Assembly: GCA_021776195.1 (NCBI GenBank)
Contig: JAJFGK010000060.1
Coordinates: forward strand, 1 to 64,000
From: Kiloniellaceae bacterium
Lineage (GTDB): Bacteria; Pseudomonadota; Alphaproteobacteria; Kiloniellales; Kiloniellaceae
Reading direction: 5' to 3'
DNA: 64,000 nt
The position numbers were made by a program, and so were the translations under genes. Shown piece after piece: positions 44,812 through 52,582 of the stretch; position 1 is the stretch's first letter, and the number at the start of each line of letters is the position of its first letter. The notes beneath the pieces were generated by a model, which had not been told where the DNA came from, ran no database searches, and saw nothing but the letters and a program-made list of their open reading frames with translations.

Positions 44812-45168
44812 GTGGCGCCCCTGTCCTCCGCACCCCATCTGAGCAAGCCCCTGGCGGCTACCGATCTTGTCGATTGGGGGCCGGTTCCCACCATGATCGA
44901 AGGCCGTTCCGTGACGTCGGGGCTCTTGCTACACAAGGGACCGGAAGGCCGCTCGGAGTGTGGGCTTTGGGTTTGCACCGCCGGGTTTTGGGACTGTCAC
45001 GTGACCCGCGACGAGTTTTGCCACTTTCTCGAGGGACGGGCGACCTATACCCATGAGAGTGGCGAGGTCATCGAGATCGAGCCGGACACGTCGGCTTTCT
45101 TTCCCGAAGGCTGGAAGGGCACCTGCCGTGTCCACGAGACCGTCAAAAAAGTCTACATGATCAGATGA
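44812..45168 (+). CDS. Cupin-domain protein (ureidoglycine-aminohydrolase-like cupin)
   Basis: 118 residues forming one small beta barrel. GFWDCHVTRDEFCHFLEGRA and EPDTSAFFPEGWKGTCRVHE are the two cupin motif regions of the small cupin_3 type. Start GTG 44812 lies 3 bases after the glycosyltransferase stop. The stop overlaps the next gene by ATGA, so translation is coupled. Reaction unknown; the residues of the first motif are only partly canonical for metal binding. Confidence 0.75.
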   Translation: MAPLSSAPHLSKPLAATDLVDWGPVPTMIEGRSVTSGLLLHKGPEGRSECGLWVCTAGFWDCHVTRDEFCHFLEGRATYTHESGEVIEIEPDTSAFFPEGWKGTCRVHETVKKVYMIR

Positions 45169-46334
45169 AGGACAAGCCCTTGGCTTCCGACCGCGACCGA
45201 TTGAGACCAGAAACCCTGGCCGCCCAGGCCGGCCAGTATCACGACGTGGCCAGTGGCGGCGTGGTGCCGACGGTGAACCTCTCGACCACCTTTCTGCGCC
45301 GGGCCCAGGACTATCGGCCCGTGGGCTCCTCGACCTACAGCCGAGATCACAATCCGACCTGGGAACCGGCCGAGGCTCTTCTGGCTGAACTGGAGGGCGG
45401 CGCGTCGGCGGCGCTCTTCGCCGCCGGCCTCGGGGCCGCCTCGATGGTCGTCCAGGCGCTGGAGCCCGGGGACCACGTGGTGGCGCAGACCTCGATGTAC
45501 TGGGGCCTGCGCCAGTGGCTGCAGGACTTCTGCCCGCGCTGGGGCCTGGGTCTGGATCTCTTCGACGCCGCCGATCTCGAAGATCTGAAGCGCGCGCTGA
45601 AGCCCGGTCAGACCAAGCTGGTGCTGCTCGAGACGCCTTCCAACCCGATGTTTCAGGTCGTCGATCTGGCGGGCGCCATCGCCTTGGCGCACGGCGCCGG
45701 GTCCCGGGTCATGGTCGACAACACCGTGCCGAGCCCGGTGCTCACGCGGCCGATCGAATGGGGGGCGGACCTGGTCTTTCACTCGGCGACAAAATACCTG
45801 AACGGCCACAGCGATGTCTTGGCCGGGGCGCTGATCGCCGCGCGCGAAGACGCGCTCTGGGATCGCGTTCTCTACAACCGCTCCAAGTTGGCGTCGGTTC
45901 TGGGACCCTTCGAGGCCTGGCTGCTGTTGCGTGGGATGCGCACGCTCTACCTCCGGGTCCGGGAGTCCAGCGCCAACGCCTTGACCGTGGCCCGCTACTT
46001 CGAGGCCCACCCCGCCATTCAAACGGTCCTCTACCCGGGGCTCGAGAGCCATCCCGGGCACGAGCTTTCCAAGCGGCAGATGAGCGGCGGCTTTGGCGGT
46101 ATGATGAGCCTTCGCTTCGCGGGAGGGGGCGAGGCCGCCCTGACGGCGACCAAGCGGCTGAAGCTGATTTTGCGGGCAACCTCCCTGGGCGGCGTGGAGA
46201 GCCTGGCCGAACACCGGGCCACCATCGAGGGTCCGGACGGGCCGGTGCCCGACGACCTGCTGCGCTTGTCGATCGGCATCGAAGCCGTCGACGACCTGAT
46301 AGCCGACCTGGATCAGGCCATGTCGGGGCTCTGA
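45165..46334 (+). CDS. Cys/Met-metabolism PLP enzyme (cystathionine beta-lyase-like)
   Basis: 389 residues of the MetB/MetC family. TYSRDHNPTWEPAEALLAEL starts the cofactor domain, and ETPSNPMFQVVDL is typical. The Schiff-base lysine is in HSATKYLNGHSDVLAGA, and SLGGVESLAEHRA is the C-terminal signature. Possible reactions are cystathionine or C-S beta-elimination. It is coupled to the cupin gene by ATGA, so both likely act in one pathway. Confidence 0.85.
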   Translation: MKDKPLASDRDRLRPETLAAQAGQYHDVASGGVVPTVNLSTTFLRRAQDYRPVGSSTYSRDHNPTWEPAEALLAELEGGASAALFAAGLGAASMVVQALEPGDHVVAQTSMYWGLRQWLQDFCPRWGLGLDLFDAADLEDLKRALKPGQTKLVLLETPSNPMFQVVDLAGAIALAHGAGSRVMVDNTVPSPVLTRPIEWGADLVFHSATKYLNGHSDVLAGALIAAREDALWDRVLYNRSKLASVLGPFEAWLLLRGMRTLYLRVRESSANALTVARYFEAHPAIQTVLYPGLESHPGHELSKRQMSGGFGGMMSLRFAGGGEAALTATKRLKLILRATSLGGVESLAEHRATIEGPDGPVPDDLLRLSIGIEAVDDLIADLDQAMSGL

Positions 46335-46393
46335 CACTGGATACCAAGACGCCGGCCGGCGGCGAGACCAAACCTCGGAAAGGATAGACGAGC

Positions 46394-47023
46394 GTGACCA
46401 TCGATCTTTACAGCTGGACCACACCGAACGGCCGCAAGGTCTCGATCGCACTGGAGGAACTGGGGTTGGACTACAAGGCCCATGCGATCGACATCGGCAA
46501 GGGCGAACAGCACGAACCGGCATTTCTGAAAATCAGCCCGAACAACCGGATACCAGCCATCGTCGATTCCGAGGGGCCGGACGGCGAGCCGGTTTCGGTC
46601 TTCGAGTCAGGCGCGATCCTGCTCTATCTCGCGGAGAAAACGGGACAATTGATGCCGAGGGATCCCCGGGAAAAGATCAAGGCCATGGAGTGGATCATGT
46701 GGCAGATGGGCGGCTTCGGCCCGATGCTGGGGCAGGCCCATCACTTCATGCGCTTTGCCGACGAGCAGGTGCCCTATGCGATCGAACGCTACGGCAAGGA
46801 GACCAAACGGCTCTATGGCGTTTTGGACAGGCGCCTCGCCGAGGCGACATATTTAGCCGGCGATAGCTATTCGATGGCCGATATCATCACCTATCCCTGG
46901 GCGGCGCGCCACGAATGGCACGCTGTCGACCTCGGAGACTTTTCCAACGTCAAACGCTGGTACGACGTCTTGAGCGCCCGTCCCGCCGTCCAGCGGGGCA
47001 TGGACGTGCCCAAGGCCGCTTGA
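46394..47023 (+). CDS. Glutathione S-transferase, Nu-class (YfcG/YghU-like)
   Basis: 209 residues. The N-terminal thioredoxin fold reads YSWTTPNGRKVSIALEEL, with T-P-N as in YfcG, and the cis-proline region is SPNNRIPAIVDSEG. The C-terminal helical domain contains GPMLGQAHHFMRFA, characteristic of the Nu class. These enzymes reduce disulfides or act on glutathione adducts. Start GTG 46394 with AAGGA upstream. It lies 59 bases after the PLP enzyme and probably ends that transcription unit. Confidence 0.85.
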   Translation: MTIDLYSWTTPNGRKVSIALEELGLDYKAHAIDIGKGEQHEPAFLKISPNNRIPAIVDSEGPDGEPVSVFESGAILLYLAEKTGQLMPRDPREKIKAMEWIMWQMGGFGPMLGQAHHFMRFADEQVPYAIERYGKETKRLYGVLDRRLAEATYLAGDSYSMADIITYPWAARHEWHAVDLGDFSNVKRWYDVLSARPAVQRGMDVPKAA

Positions 47024-47035
47024 CCTCTTCGCGAC

Positions 47036-47054
47036 CCCCTGTCTGGCACAGGGG
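47036..47054. terminator. Weak hairpin between convergent genes
   Basis: CCCCTGT (47036-47042) pairs with ACAGGGG (47048-47054) around a five-base loop. It lies between the glutathione transferase stop and the end of a small minus-strand gene. No T run follows on either strand, so its role as terminator is uncertain. Confidence 0.3.
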
Positions 47055-47086
47055 TGTCTGGGGCGGCTCGGAAGGTCGCAGCGCCG

Positions 47087-47311
47087 TTAGGCGGCGCGAC
47101 GGCGTCCGACCCGGCGGTTTTTCTTCTGGTCCAGCGCCAACAGGTCGCTCGGTGCGCGCCCATCGCTGTTGCCGAGGATTTGCAGTTCGGCGAGACATTG
47201 CTGCAGATTGGCCATTTCCCGGGCATCCTCCCGGTCGACCACCTCGAGACAACTCATCTTGATCTCGACCAGATCGATCATTGTCTCCAGGGCCCTCTTC
47301 GACATCGTCAT
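47087..47311 (-). CDS. Small conserved-looking protein of unknown function
   Basis: 74 residues, highly charged and probably helical. It starts MTMSKRALETMIDLVEIKMS, continues with an acidic, leucine-rich middle (REDAREMANLQQCLAELQI) and ends in a basic tail, NRRVGRRRAA. ATG 47311 has AAGGGGGA upstream; a longer frame to 47452 has no such site. No family is recognised. The strong ribosome-binding site and codon use like its neighbours argue that it is real. Confidence 0.5.
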   Translation of the reverse strand: MTMSKRALETMIDLVEIKMSCLEVVDREDAREMANLQQCLAELQILGNSDGRAPSDLLALDQKKNRRVGRRRAA

Positions 47312-47539
47312 CTTTATTCCCCCTTGTGCGGATACATTCCGTTGTTTGAACCGTTTGTCTGGGGGAAGATTGGCAGTCTTAAGGTTAAGGCTGAGTGAAA
47401 GAAGACTGCGATTCTGCAGGCGAGGCGAAAAATCATGTGGACCGATTGCCACGGCCGATCATGTTGGGTTTTGAATCCCTGTGGGGTTAAACAAGAAATT
47501 GCCGCAGTCCGGGGGGGCCGGCGAATTTGACGGGCGGAT

Positions 47540-47630
47540 TCAGGTTGCAAGTGTACCATTCTTAGCTTTTAGCAGGACCTCGTGCGGGGTCTGGTAGGCG
47601 AGGCATTTGCGGGGCCGATGATTGAGCCTT
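47540..47630 (-). pseudogene. Remnant of an IS30-family transposase (C-terminus)
   Basis: Read on the minus strand, the frame ending at TGA 47540-47542 gives RLNHRPRKCLAYQTPHEVLL, the highly characteristic LNxRPRKxLxYxTPxE ending of IS30 transposases. A short tail follows. Only about 28 residues survive. Upstream it runs straight into a fragment of a different transposase on the other strand. Confidence 0.75.
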
Positions 47631-47636
47631 GAAAGC

Positions 47637-47753
47637 ATGCTTGCTTTGCCAAAGGAGGTCGAGCATTGGTCGCTCACGACGTTGCGGGAACAGCTGGTGA
47701 GGATCGGTGCGAAGGTGGTCAGCCATGGTCGCTACGTCACGTTCCAATTGGCC
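47637..47753 (+). pseudogene. Remnant of an IS1380-family transposase (C-terminus)
   Basis: The plus-strand frame contains LPKEVEHWSLTTLREQL and IGAKVVSHGRYVTFQLA, matching the C-terminal end of IS1380-type transposases (HWSLTTLRE, GRYVTFQxAE). After FQLA the similarity stops although the frame stays open to 47834. It directly abuts the IS30 remnant, so one element inserted in, or recombined with, another. Confidence 0.72.
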
Positions 47754-47931
47754 TTCCAATGGAGAACCTGTCTCCAGAATCTGGCCATCGGAAACCTGAC
47801 GGCGAAACAGATTTCCACCGGAAGGGTGACTTGATAGGATTTCGACCGGTGCGGGGTCTATCGGGGAAATGTCGGTTAAGATGGCATGTCTCCGATTCAG
47901 CGATCCATTGGGGGATTAGGGACCGAGGCGA

Positions 47932-49149
47932 ATGTTGTTTGAGCGGCGTAATTTTCTAAAAATTCTTACAATGATGTCGACGATCTCTATTCCAAGGACC
48001 ACGTGGGCTGCCAATTGGGGCAAGCAGATGCCATCTCTTTTTGTCCTGAATGGTGTCAATATGACCCATTATAAGGGCTACACGATTAGCATCTTTGACG
48101 GCGCAGCCAAGGTCCCTGTTCCAAAATGGCCGGTCATTCACGGCGGAACCTTGGCGTCTCCTGGAGGAAACAGCGGCATAGGGCCGAACGACCATGTCGC
48201 CTGGCCGTCAATTCTGGAGCTATCGGGCGGCTATCGGATCTTCGCCAATCGACGTTACAATGGGGCTTGGCAGGACATCGCTGTGTGGGAGTCCGATAAC
48301 GGCATTGATTTTGCCCTCACCGGCACCGCGGTAACGCTCGTTCCCGGTGAAACCGACCTTGGGCCAAGCACAGTGTTTCTAGATCCCGGGTCGGCGCGAC
48401 CATTCAAGGTCATGTTCCAATCCCGTAAGCCGGGAGATATGACTGGCATAGAGATGGCGTCGAGTATCACCGGCGCTGCCGGGACCTGGCAGCGCGAGGG
48501 GTCGGTTATCGATGCGACAGAATCATGGGAGTCGCATTCCCGCAATCCCAATTTTGTGACAAGGCATAATGGACAGTGGGCCCTGCATTACAGCTCTGGC
48601 GACAAAGTCTCCGGTGGCGGCGCACTTGCTTTTTCAAATGATCCTGGCGGCCCATACACCAATAAGAAGATGCTTACGGAAGCCACCGGAATAAGATATT
48701 CCGTCATCCATGGCGCGGCCGGATTTTCATTTGCAGAGATATCGGGGCAAGTGGTGCTGAACCAGCCCTACATGATCCATAGCGGGGGGCCTGTTGAAGG
48801 CAGCGGCGACGACGAAATCGTTTTTCCGATTTATCAGAACGGCACAACGACCCACTTCGACAAGCCACTCCGCAATACCTACGGCAAGGATGCGAGCCTG
48901 TCTCACTTCGGATTTTTCGGTTATGCGCTGAAATATGCGACAGAACTGCCAGACGGCACCTGGATTGGCTATGCAACGTGTCAATCCATGATGCCGCGTC
49001 TCAGGGAGTATGTTGCCCAACTGAAGGCCCCTGCCTTCGATGGTCCGTGGACGTTTGACAATAGAAGTGTTGTTTTTCCACCGTGGGATGGCTGGCATTT
49101 GCATAGCTGCGAGAACCCCGCGCCGCTTCTTGACGCGACAGCACTCTGA
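47932..49149 (+). CDS. Exported protein of unknown function, beta-propeller (glycosidase-like) appearance
   Basis: 405 residues. The N-terminus has RRNFLKILTMMSTISIPRT, a Tat-like signal ending near TWAANW. The body has repeated W- and G-rich blades (HVAWPSILELSGGYRIFANR, WESDNGIDFALTG, PGGPYTNKKML, DGPWTFDNRSVVFPP), as in GH43/GH32-type five-bladed propellers. Catalytic residues cannot be assigned. Base composition is visibly less GC-rich than in the neighbours and transposase debris lies just upstream, so acquisition by transfer is likely. GAGG precedes ATG 47932. Confidence 0.55.
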   Translation: MLFERRNFLKILTMMSTISIPRTTWAANWGKQMPSLFVLNGVNMTHYKGYTISIFDGAAKVPVPKWPVIHGGTLASPGGNSGIGPNDHVAWPSILELSGGYRIFANRRYNGAWQDIAVWESDNGIDFALTGTAVTLVPGETDLGPSTVFLDPGSARPFKVMFQSRKPGDMTGIEMASSITGAAGTWQREGSVIDATESWESHSRNPNFVTRHNGQWALHYSSGDKVSGGGALAFSNDPGGPYTNKKMLTEATGIRYSVIHGAAGFSFAEISGQVVLNQPYMIHSGGPVEGSGDDEIVFPIYQNGTTTHFDKPLRNTYGKDASLSHFGFFGYALKYATELPDGTWIGYATCQSMMPRLREYVAQLKAPAFDGPWTFDNRSVVFPPWDGWHLHSCENPAPLLDATAL

Positions 49150-49512
49150 CCGATGTATCTGGAGATGTGGAGATCGGGCATACAAGAAGTTAGTGACCTT
49201 TGTTCTCCAGGTGAACTGTCAGCTCGATGACATTCTCTCTCAACTGTTCAAAAACGATCTGTCAGTAGCGCAGGATATGTCCGGTTTCCGGAATGGTTCC
49301 AAGGTGTCGGGGGTATCGATGGATCCGGAGGTAGATCCTCGGAACGCTTGACGAACCTATGGGCCATATATGGTCCACTTTTGACCGGAACTCGGCGCAT
49401 GTTCGCTGCACGTTCACGACACGATGCGATTTTCAGGCTTGCGCAGACTGGCTGAAATCCCTAGAAAATCCGAGGCCTTCCGGGGCACGGAGACCGGGGC
49501 CTTCCGGGGCAC
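49150..49512. other. Non-coding stretch before tRNA-Ser
   Basis: About 360 bases between the exported protein and the tRNA hold no gene that can be supported. Composition stays less GC-rich than the chromosome around it. Its last part contains the first copy of a 20-base repeat (49474-49493). No integrase gene is seen. Confidence 0.5.
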
Positions 49513-49517
49513 GGAGA
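49474..49517 (+). repeat. Tandem 24-base duplication reaching into tRNA-Ser
   Basis: GGCCTTCCGGGGCACGGAGA occurs at 49474-49493 and again at 49498-49517. The second copy includes the first five bases of the tRNA acceptor stem. The duplication therefore copies the tRNA 5' boundary once upstream, without the rest of the gene. Confidence 0.85.
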
Positions 49518-49605
49518 GATGGCCGAGTGGCTGAAGGCGCTCCCCTGCTAAGGGAGTAGGGGGTTTATAGCCCCCTCGAGGGTTCGAATCCCTCTCTCTC
49601 CGCCA
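49513..49605 (+). tRNA. tRNA-Ser (GCU anticodon)
   Basis: 93 bases. Acceptor GGAGAGA (49513-49519) pairs with TCTCTCC (49595-49601), discriminator G, CCA encoded (603-605). The D-loop region GGCCGAGTGG is normal. Anticodon stem CTCCC/GGGAG encloses loop CTGCTAA with anticodon GCT at 49547-49549, decoding AGC/AGU. A long variable arm (TAGGGGGTTTATAGCCCCCT) marks it as serine class. The T-arm is GAGGGTTCGAATCCCTC. Confidence 0.95.
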
Positions 49606-49645
49606 ATTTCCTGCCGATTCAGGTCAAATCCGACCCATTTCCGCT

Positions 49646-50320
49646 CTAAATTCCGATGAAGGGTTGGACCAGGCGCGCCGCCAGGTTCTTGAAGCGCAGC
49701 GGCGCATCGGTGACCGCCAGGCAGACGCAATCCTCGCCATCGCCGGCGATCGGTTGGTGCACGATGCTTTCGTCCGCCTCTTCGACATCGCCGCGTTGGA
49801 AGACCTGATCTCCGTCGGAGAAGCTTCCTGTCAGAACCAGGGTCAGCTCGGGACCGTTGTGCCCATGGGTTGGCACCGGCGCCCCCGCGGGGATACGCAG
49901 CAGGCGCACAGTGCAGGATTCATCCCGGGTCTTAACCGGGATGTGGCGTGCACCGAAGCCGAGGCGCCGCCACTTGAGGTCGCCCAAGTCTCCGCCCAGG
50001 TAGTCGCGCAAGGGCGATGGCAGGGTCGCCTTATCTACGGGCACGAGGGGGTGGTTGATCCCGTGGGGCTCGCCCACACCCTCGGCTGCCTCACCCTCGT
50101 CGAGCCGTGCGAACAGACTGTCCAGGTCGCAGGGTGCCATGGCCGCGGGAGTGACCTCTTCCAGCAGGACGCCACCGACCGCCTCGGCGGCCCGCACTTG
50201 GCTGCGACAGGAGGGACAAAGCGCCAGATGGGTCGCGACCAGAAGGCTCCAACCTTCACCGAGTGTCCCCGTCGCATAGTCCAGCAGGAAGTCTTCGCGA
50301 ATGTGGCGTTGAGCGTTCAT
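49646..50320 (-). CDS. chrR: ChrR-family zinc anti-sigma factor
   Basis: 224 residues. The N-terminal zinc anti-sigma domain has H6, H31, C35 and C38 (THLALCPSCR), the ligand set described for Rhodobacter sphaeroides ChrR. The C-terminal cupin domain (about 110-210) has PTHGHNGPELTLVLTGSFSD and a later His in IVHQP. ChrR binds RpoE until singlet oxygen or hydroperoxides cause release. Its start overlaps the rpoE stop by ATGA, securing stoichiometric synthesis. Confidence 0.92.
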   Translation of the reverse strand: MNAQRHIREDFLLDYATGTLGEGWSLLVATHLALCPSCRSQVRAAEAVGGVLLEEVTPAAMAPCDLDSLFARLDEGEAAEGVGEPHGINHPLVPVDKATLPSPLRDYLGGDLGDLKWRRLGFGARHIPVKTRDESCTVRLLRIPAGAPVPTHGHNGPELTLVLTGSFSDGDQVFQRGDVEEADESIVHQPIAGDGEDCVCLAVTDAPLRFKNLAARLVQPFIGI

Positions 50321-50904
50321 AGAGCTTCTCCTAAACTCGGCTCAAGTACTTGGCGCAATCGCCTGAAGGCAAGACGCAGCCGCGATTTTACGGTCCCTAG
50401 CGGGAGATGGAGGTCTTTTGCGATCTCGCTGTGCGACTTGTCCTCGTAGAACGATTTTTGCACCACGGCTATTTGCTCGTCGGGCAGGCTTGCGATCGCG
50501 ACCTTCAGCGAGGCGGCGGTTTGGCCTTCCGACAGAGTCTGATCCGCCGGTGTCACCGGGTCGGGAACCAGCGCTGGGTCATTTGGATTGAATTCCGGGC
50601 GGTTGTACCGACGGAACAGGTCGATCCGTCGGTTTCGGGCGATTGTATAGATCCAGGTCGAAGCCGAAGCCCTGGAGGGGTCGAACATCTCAGCCTTGCG
50701 CCACACCGTCAGAAGCGTTTCCTGGGCTATCTCCTCGGCCTGACCCGGCGCCGTGCCTGAGCGCATCAGCCAGGCCTTTACCCGCGGCGCATAGTACTCA
50801 AAAAGCCTGGCAAACTCATCCTTACTGCGATCCTTCGAGACGGCCAGCAGACACTCGGTCATGGCGCGTGCTTCCATGACGGCCACGGTCTCGGTTCCTA
50901 ACAT
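50317..50904 (-). CDS. rpoE: ECF sigma factor RpoE (ECF11-type, ChrR partner)
   Basis: About 195 residues. Region 2 includes DEFARLFEYYAPRVKAWLMR, AEEIAQETLLTVWRKA and STWIYTIARNRRIDLFRRY. Region 4 is LPDEQIAVVQKSFYEDKSHS with AKDLHLPLGTVKSRLRLAFR. It directs transcription of singlet-oxygen-stress genes. Start options: ATG 50904 (GGAG seven bases upstream) or ATG 50862 (MTECLLAV, GGAAG upstream). The open frame to 51012 lacks support. A promoter-like element lies upstream on the same strand, suggesting autoregulation. Confidence 0.92.
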   Translation of the reverse strand: MLGTETVAVMEARAMTECLLAVSKDRSKDEFARLFEYYAPRVKAWLMRSGTAPGQAEEIAQETLLTVWRKAEMFDPSRASASTWIYTIARNRRIDLFRRYNRPEFNPNDPALVPDPVTPADQTLSEGQTAASLKVAIASLPDEQIAVVQKSFYEDKSHSEIAKDLHLPLGTVKSRLRLAFRRLRQVLEPSLGEAL

Positions 50905-51016
50905 GGCAGAGCTCCGGCTCCGTTGACCCCTGGCACCGGGCGGTTTGCGCTCCCAGGTTCCGACCGGAGCGATTGTGGGCAGCCGAACCGCTGTGTTGGC
51001 GTCGGTAAACATAGTG

Positions 51017-51046
51017 GCTTTACGGAGGCCATGGCGCGGCAGATCA
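51017..51046 (-). promoter_or_regulatory. Candidate RpoE-type promoter for rpoE-chrR
   Basis: On the minus strand TGATCT (51046-51041), an 18-base spacer and TAAAGC (51022-51017) fit the TGATC-N17/18-TAA architecture of RpoE promoters known from Rhodobacter. It lies 113 bases before the preferred rpoE start. Confidence 0.5.
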
Positions 51047-51106
51047 CTATTCTTTTAGGAAATTCGTCGAATCGCCATCCGACGGGGACTTTTTTTCGCG
51101 GCTGGC

Positions 51107-51136
51107 TAATCTACTCAACCTCCCTGGACGTAAGAC
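51107..51136 (+). promoter_or_regulatory. Candidate RpoE-type promoter for the flavoprotein-DUF1365-cfa operon
   Basis: TAATCT (51107-51112), an 18-base spacer and TAAGAC (51131-51136) mirror the element found for rpoE, differing at one position in the -35. Transcription would start about 60 bases before the TTG start at 51200. Confidence 0.45.
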
Positions 51137-51199
51137 AATTTGGAACCGTTTGGCCCTTTTGGTCAAAACGGCATCTAAGAATAGCGGAGGCGCAAATCC

Positions 51200-52582
51200 T
51201 TGCAACCTACGGACCAATCTGGTGGGCCCAGACTCAAGATAGCCGTGATTGGGGCTGGTATCGCCGGAATGTCGGCGGCCTGGCTGCTCAGCCAGGACAA
51301 CAGCGTGACGCTCTATGAAAAGCGAGACCGGCTCGGTGGACACGCCAACCCGGTGCGGGTTCCCCTCCTGGGCCCTGGAGATGCTGCCGCGACGGCATCG
51401 GTCGACACCGGATTCATCGTCTACAACACGCGCAACTATCCCAATTTGGTGGCTTTGTTCGACCACCTGGGGGTTCCCACACAGGCCTCGGAGATGTCTT
51501 TCTCGGCGTCCCTGGACAACGGCGAGTTCGAGTATTCCGGGACTGACCTCAATGGACTGCTCGGACAGCGCTCGAACGTTCTGCGGCCGCGCTTCTGGCG
51601 AATGATCGCGGATGTCCTGCGCTTCTATCGCGAAGCCCCGGCTCTGCTGAGCTCGGCCGCTGGAGGGGCCCTGAGCCTCGGCGACTACCTGGTGATGAAG
51701 GGCTATGGCCAGGCCTTTATCGAAGACCATCTGCTCCCCATGGGGGCGGCCATCTGGTCGACAAACGCTGCCGAGATGCGCGCCTATCCGGCGGTCGCGT
51801 TCATCCGTTTTTTTGTCAGCCACGGCCTCCTGAAAATTCGTGACCGCCCGCAATGGCGCACCGTAAGCGGCGGAAGCGGAGAGTACGTCAGCCGTCTTCG
51901 CGCGGCTTTTCGGGGGTCGGTCCGTCTCGAGTGCGGTGCCGTTCAGGTACGGCGCGAAGGATCCTCGGTCACGCTTCACGATGGCGACGGGGGCTCTGAG
52001 AGCTTCGATCATGTGGTCTTCGCGGTCCACGCCGATGAGGCTCTTGCCCTGCTGGCAGACCCAGATCTTCGCGAGCGTTCCCTACTCGGAGCCTTTCGCT
52101 ACACGGCGAACCGGGCGGTGCTCCACCGCGACCAGACTTTGATGCCGCGGCGCCCTCGTGTGTGGTCTAGCTGGAACTATATCGGCGGAAGCCTTGCGGA
52201 AACCGACCGACCTCTTTGCCTGACCTATTGGATGAACCGGCTACAGTCCTTGGATCCGGCCGATCCGCTCTTTGTGACCCTAAACCCGCTGCGCGAGCCG
52301 GACCCGGACCTGGTTGTTCAAGAATGCGGCTATACGCACCCCTTCTTCGACTTCAGGGCCCTTGCCGCCCAAGGCCGGCTTTGGCAACTGCAGGGGACGC
52401 GAAACACCTGGTTTTGCGGCAGCTACTTCGCACAAGGATTTCACGAGGATGCGCTGCAGTCGGGACTTGCCGTGGCCGAGGCGTTGGGCGGGCGCCAGCG
52501 ACCCTGGTCGGTTCCGGGGCAGTACGATCGCATACCTCTCGCCGCCGGCTCGAAAGCGGCGTCGGAGCTCGCGGCAGCATAA
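51200..52582 (+). CDS. FAD-dependent amine-oxidase-like flavoprotein
   Basis: 460 residues. The FAD-binding motif is IAVIGAGIAGMSAAWLL, followed by VTLYEKRDRLGGHANPV; the C-terminal FAD site includes NTWFCGSYFAQGFHEDALQS. Start is TTG 51200 with GGAGG nine bases upstream; any later start would cut the Rossmann fold. Proteins of this type are conserved beside DUF1365 and Cfa-like enzymes and are suspected in desaturation or oxidation of fatty acyl chains. Its stop overlaps the next start. Confidence 0.85.
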   Translation: MQPTDQSGGPRLKIAVIGAGIAGMSAAWLLSQDNSVTLYEKRDRLGGHANPVRVPLLGPGDAAATASVDTGFIVYNTRNYPNLVALFDHLGVPTQASEMSFSASLDNGEFEYSGTDLNGLLGQRSNVLRPRFWRMIADVLRFYREAPALLSSAAGGALSLGDYLVMKGYGQAFIEDHLLPMGAAIWSTNAAEMRAYPAVAFIRFFVSHGLLKIRDRPQWRTVSGGSGEYVSRLRAAFRGSVRLECGAVQVRREGSSVTLHDGDGGSESFDHVVFAVHADEALALLADPDLRERSLLGAFRYTANRAVLHRDQTLMPRRPRVWSSWNYIGGSLAETDRPLCLTYWMNRLQSLDPADPLFVTLNPLREPDPDLVVQECGYTHPFFDFRALAAQGRLWQLQGTRNTWFCGSYFAQGFHEDALQSGLAVAEALGGRQRPWSVPGQYDRIPLAAGSKAASELAAA

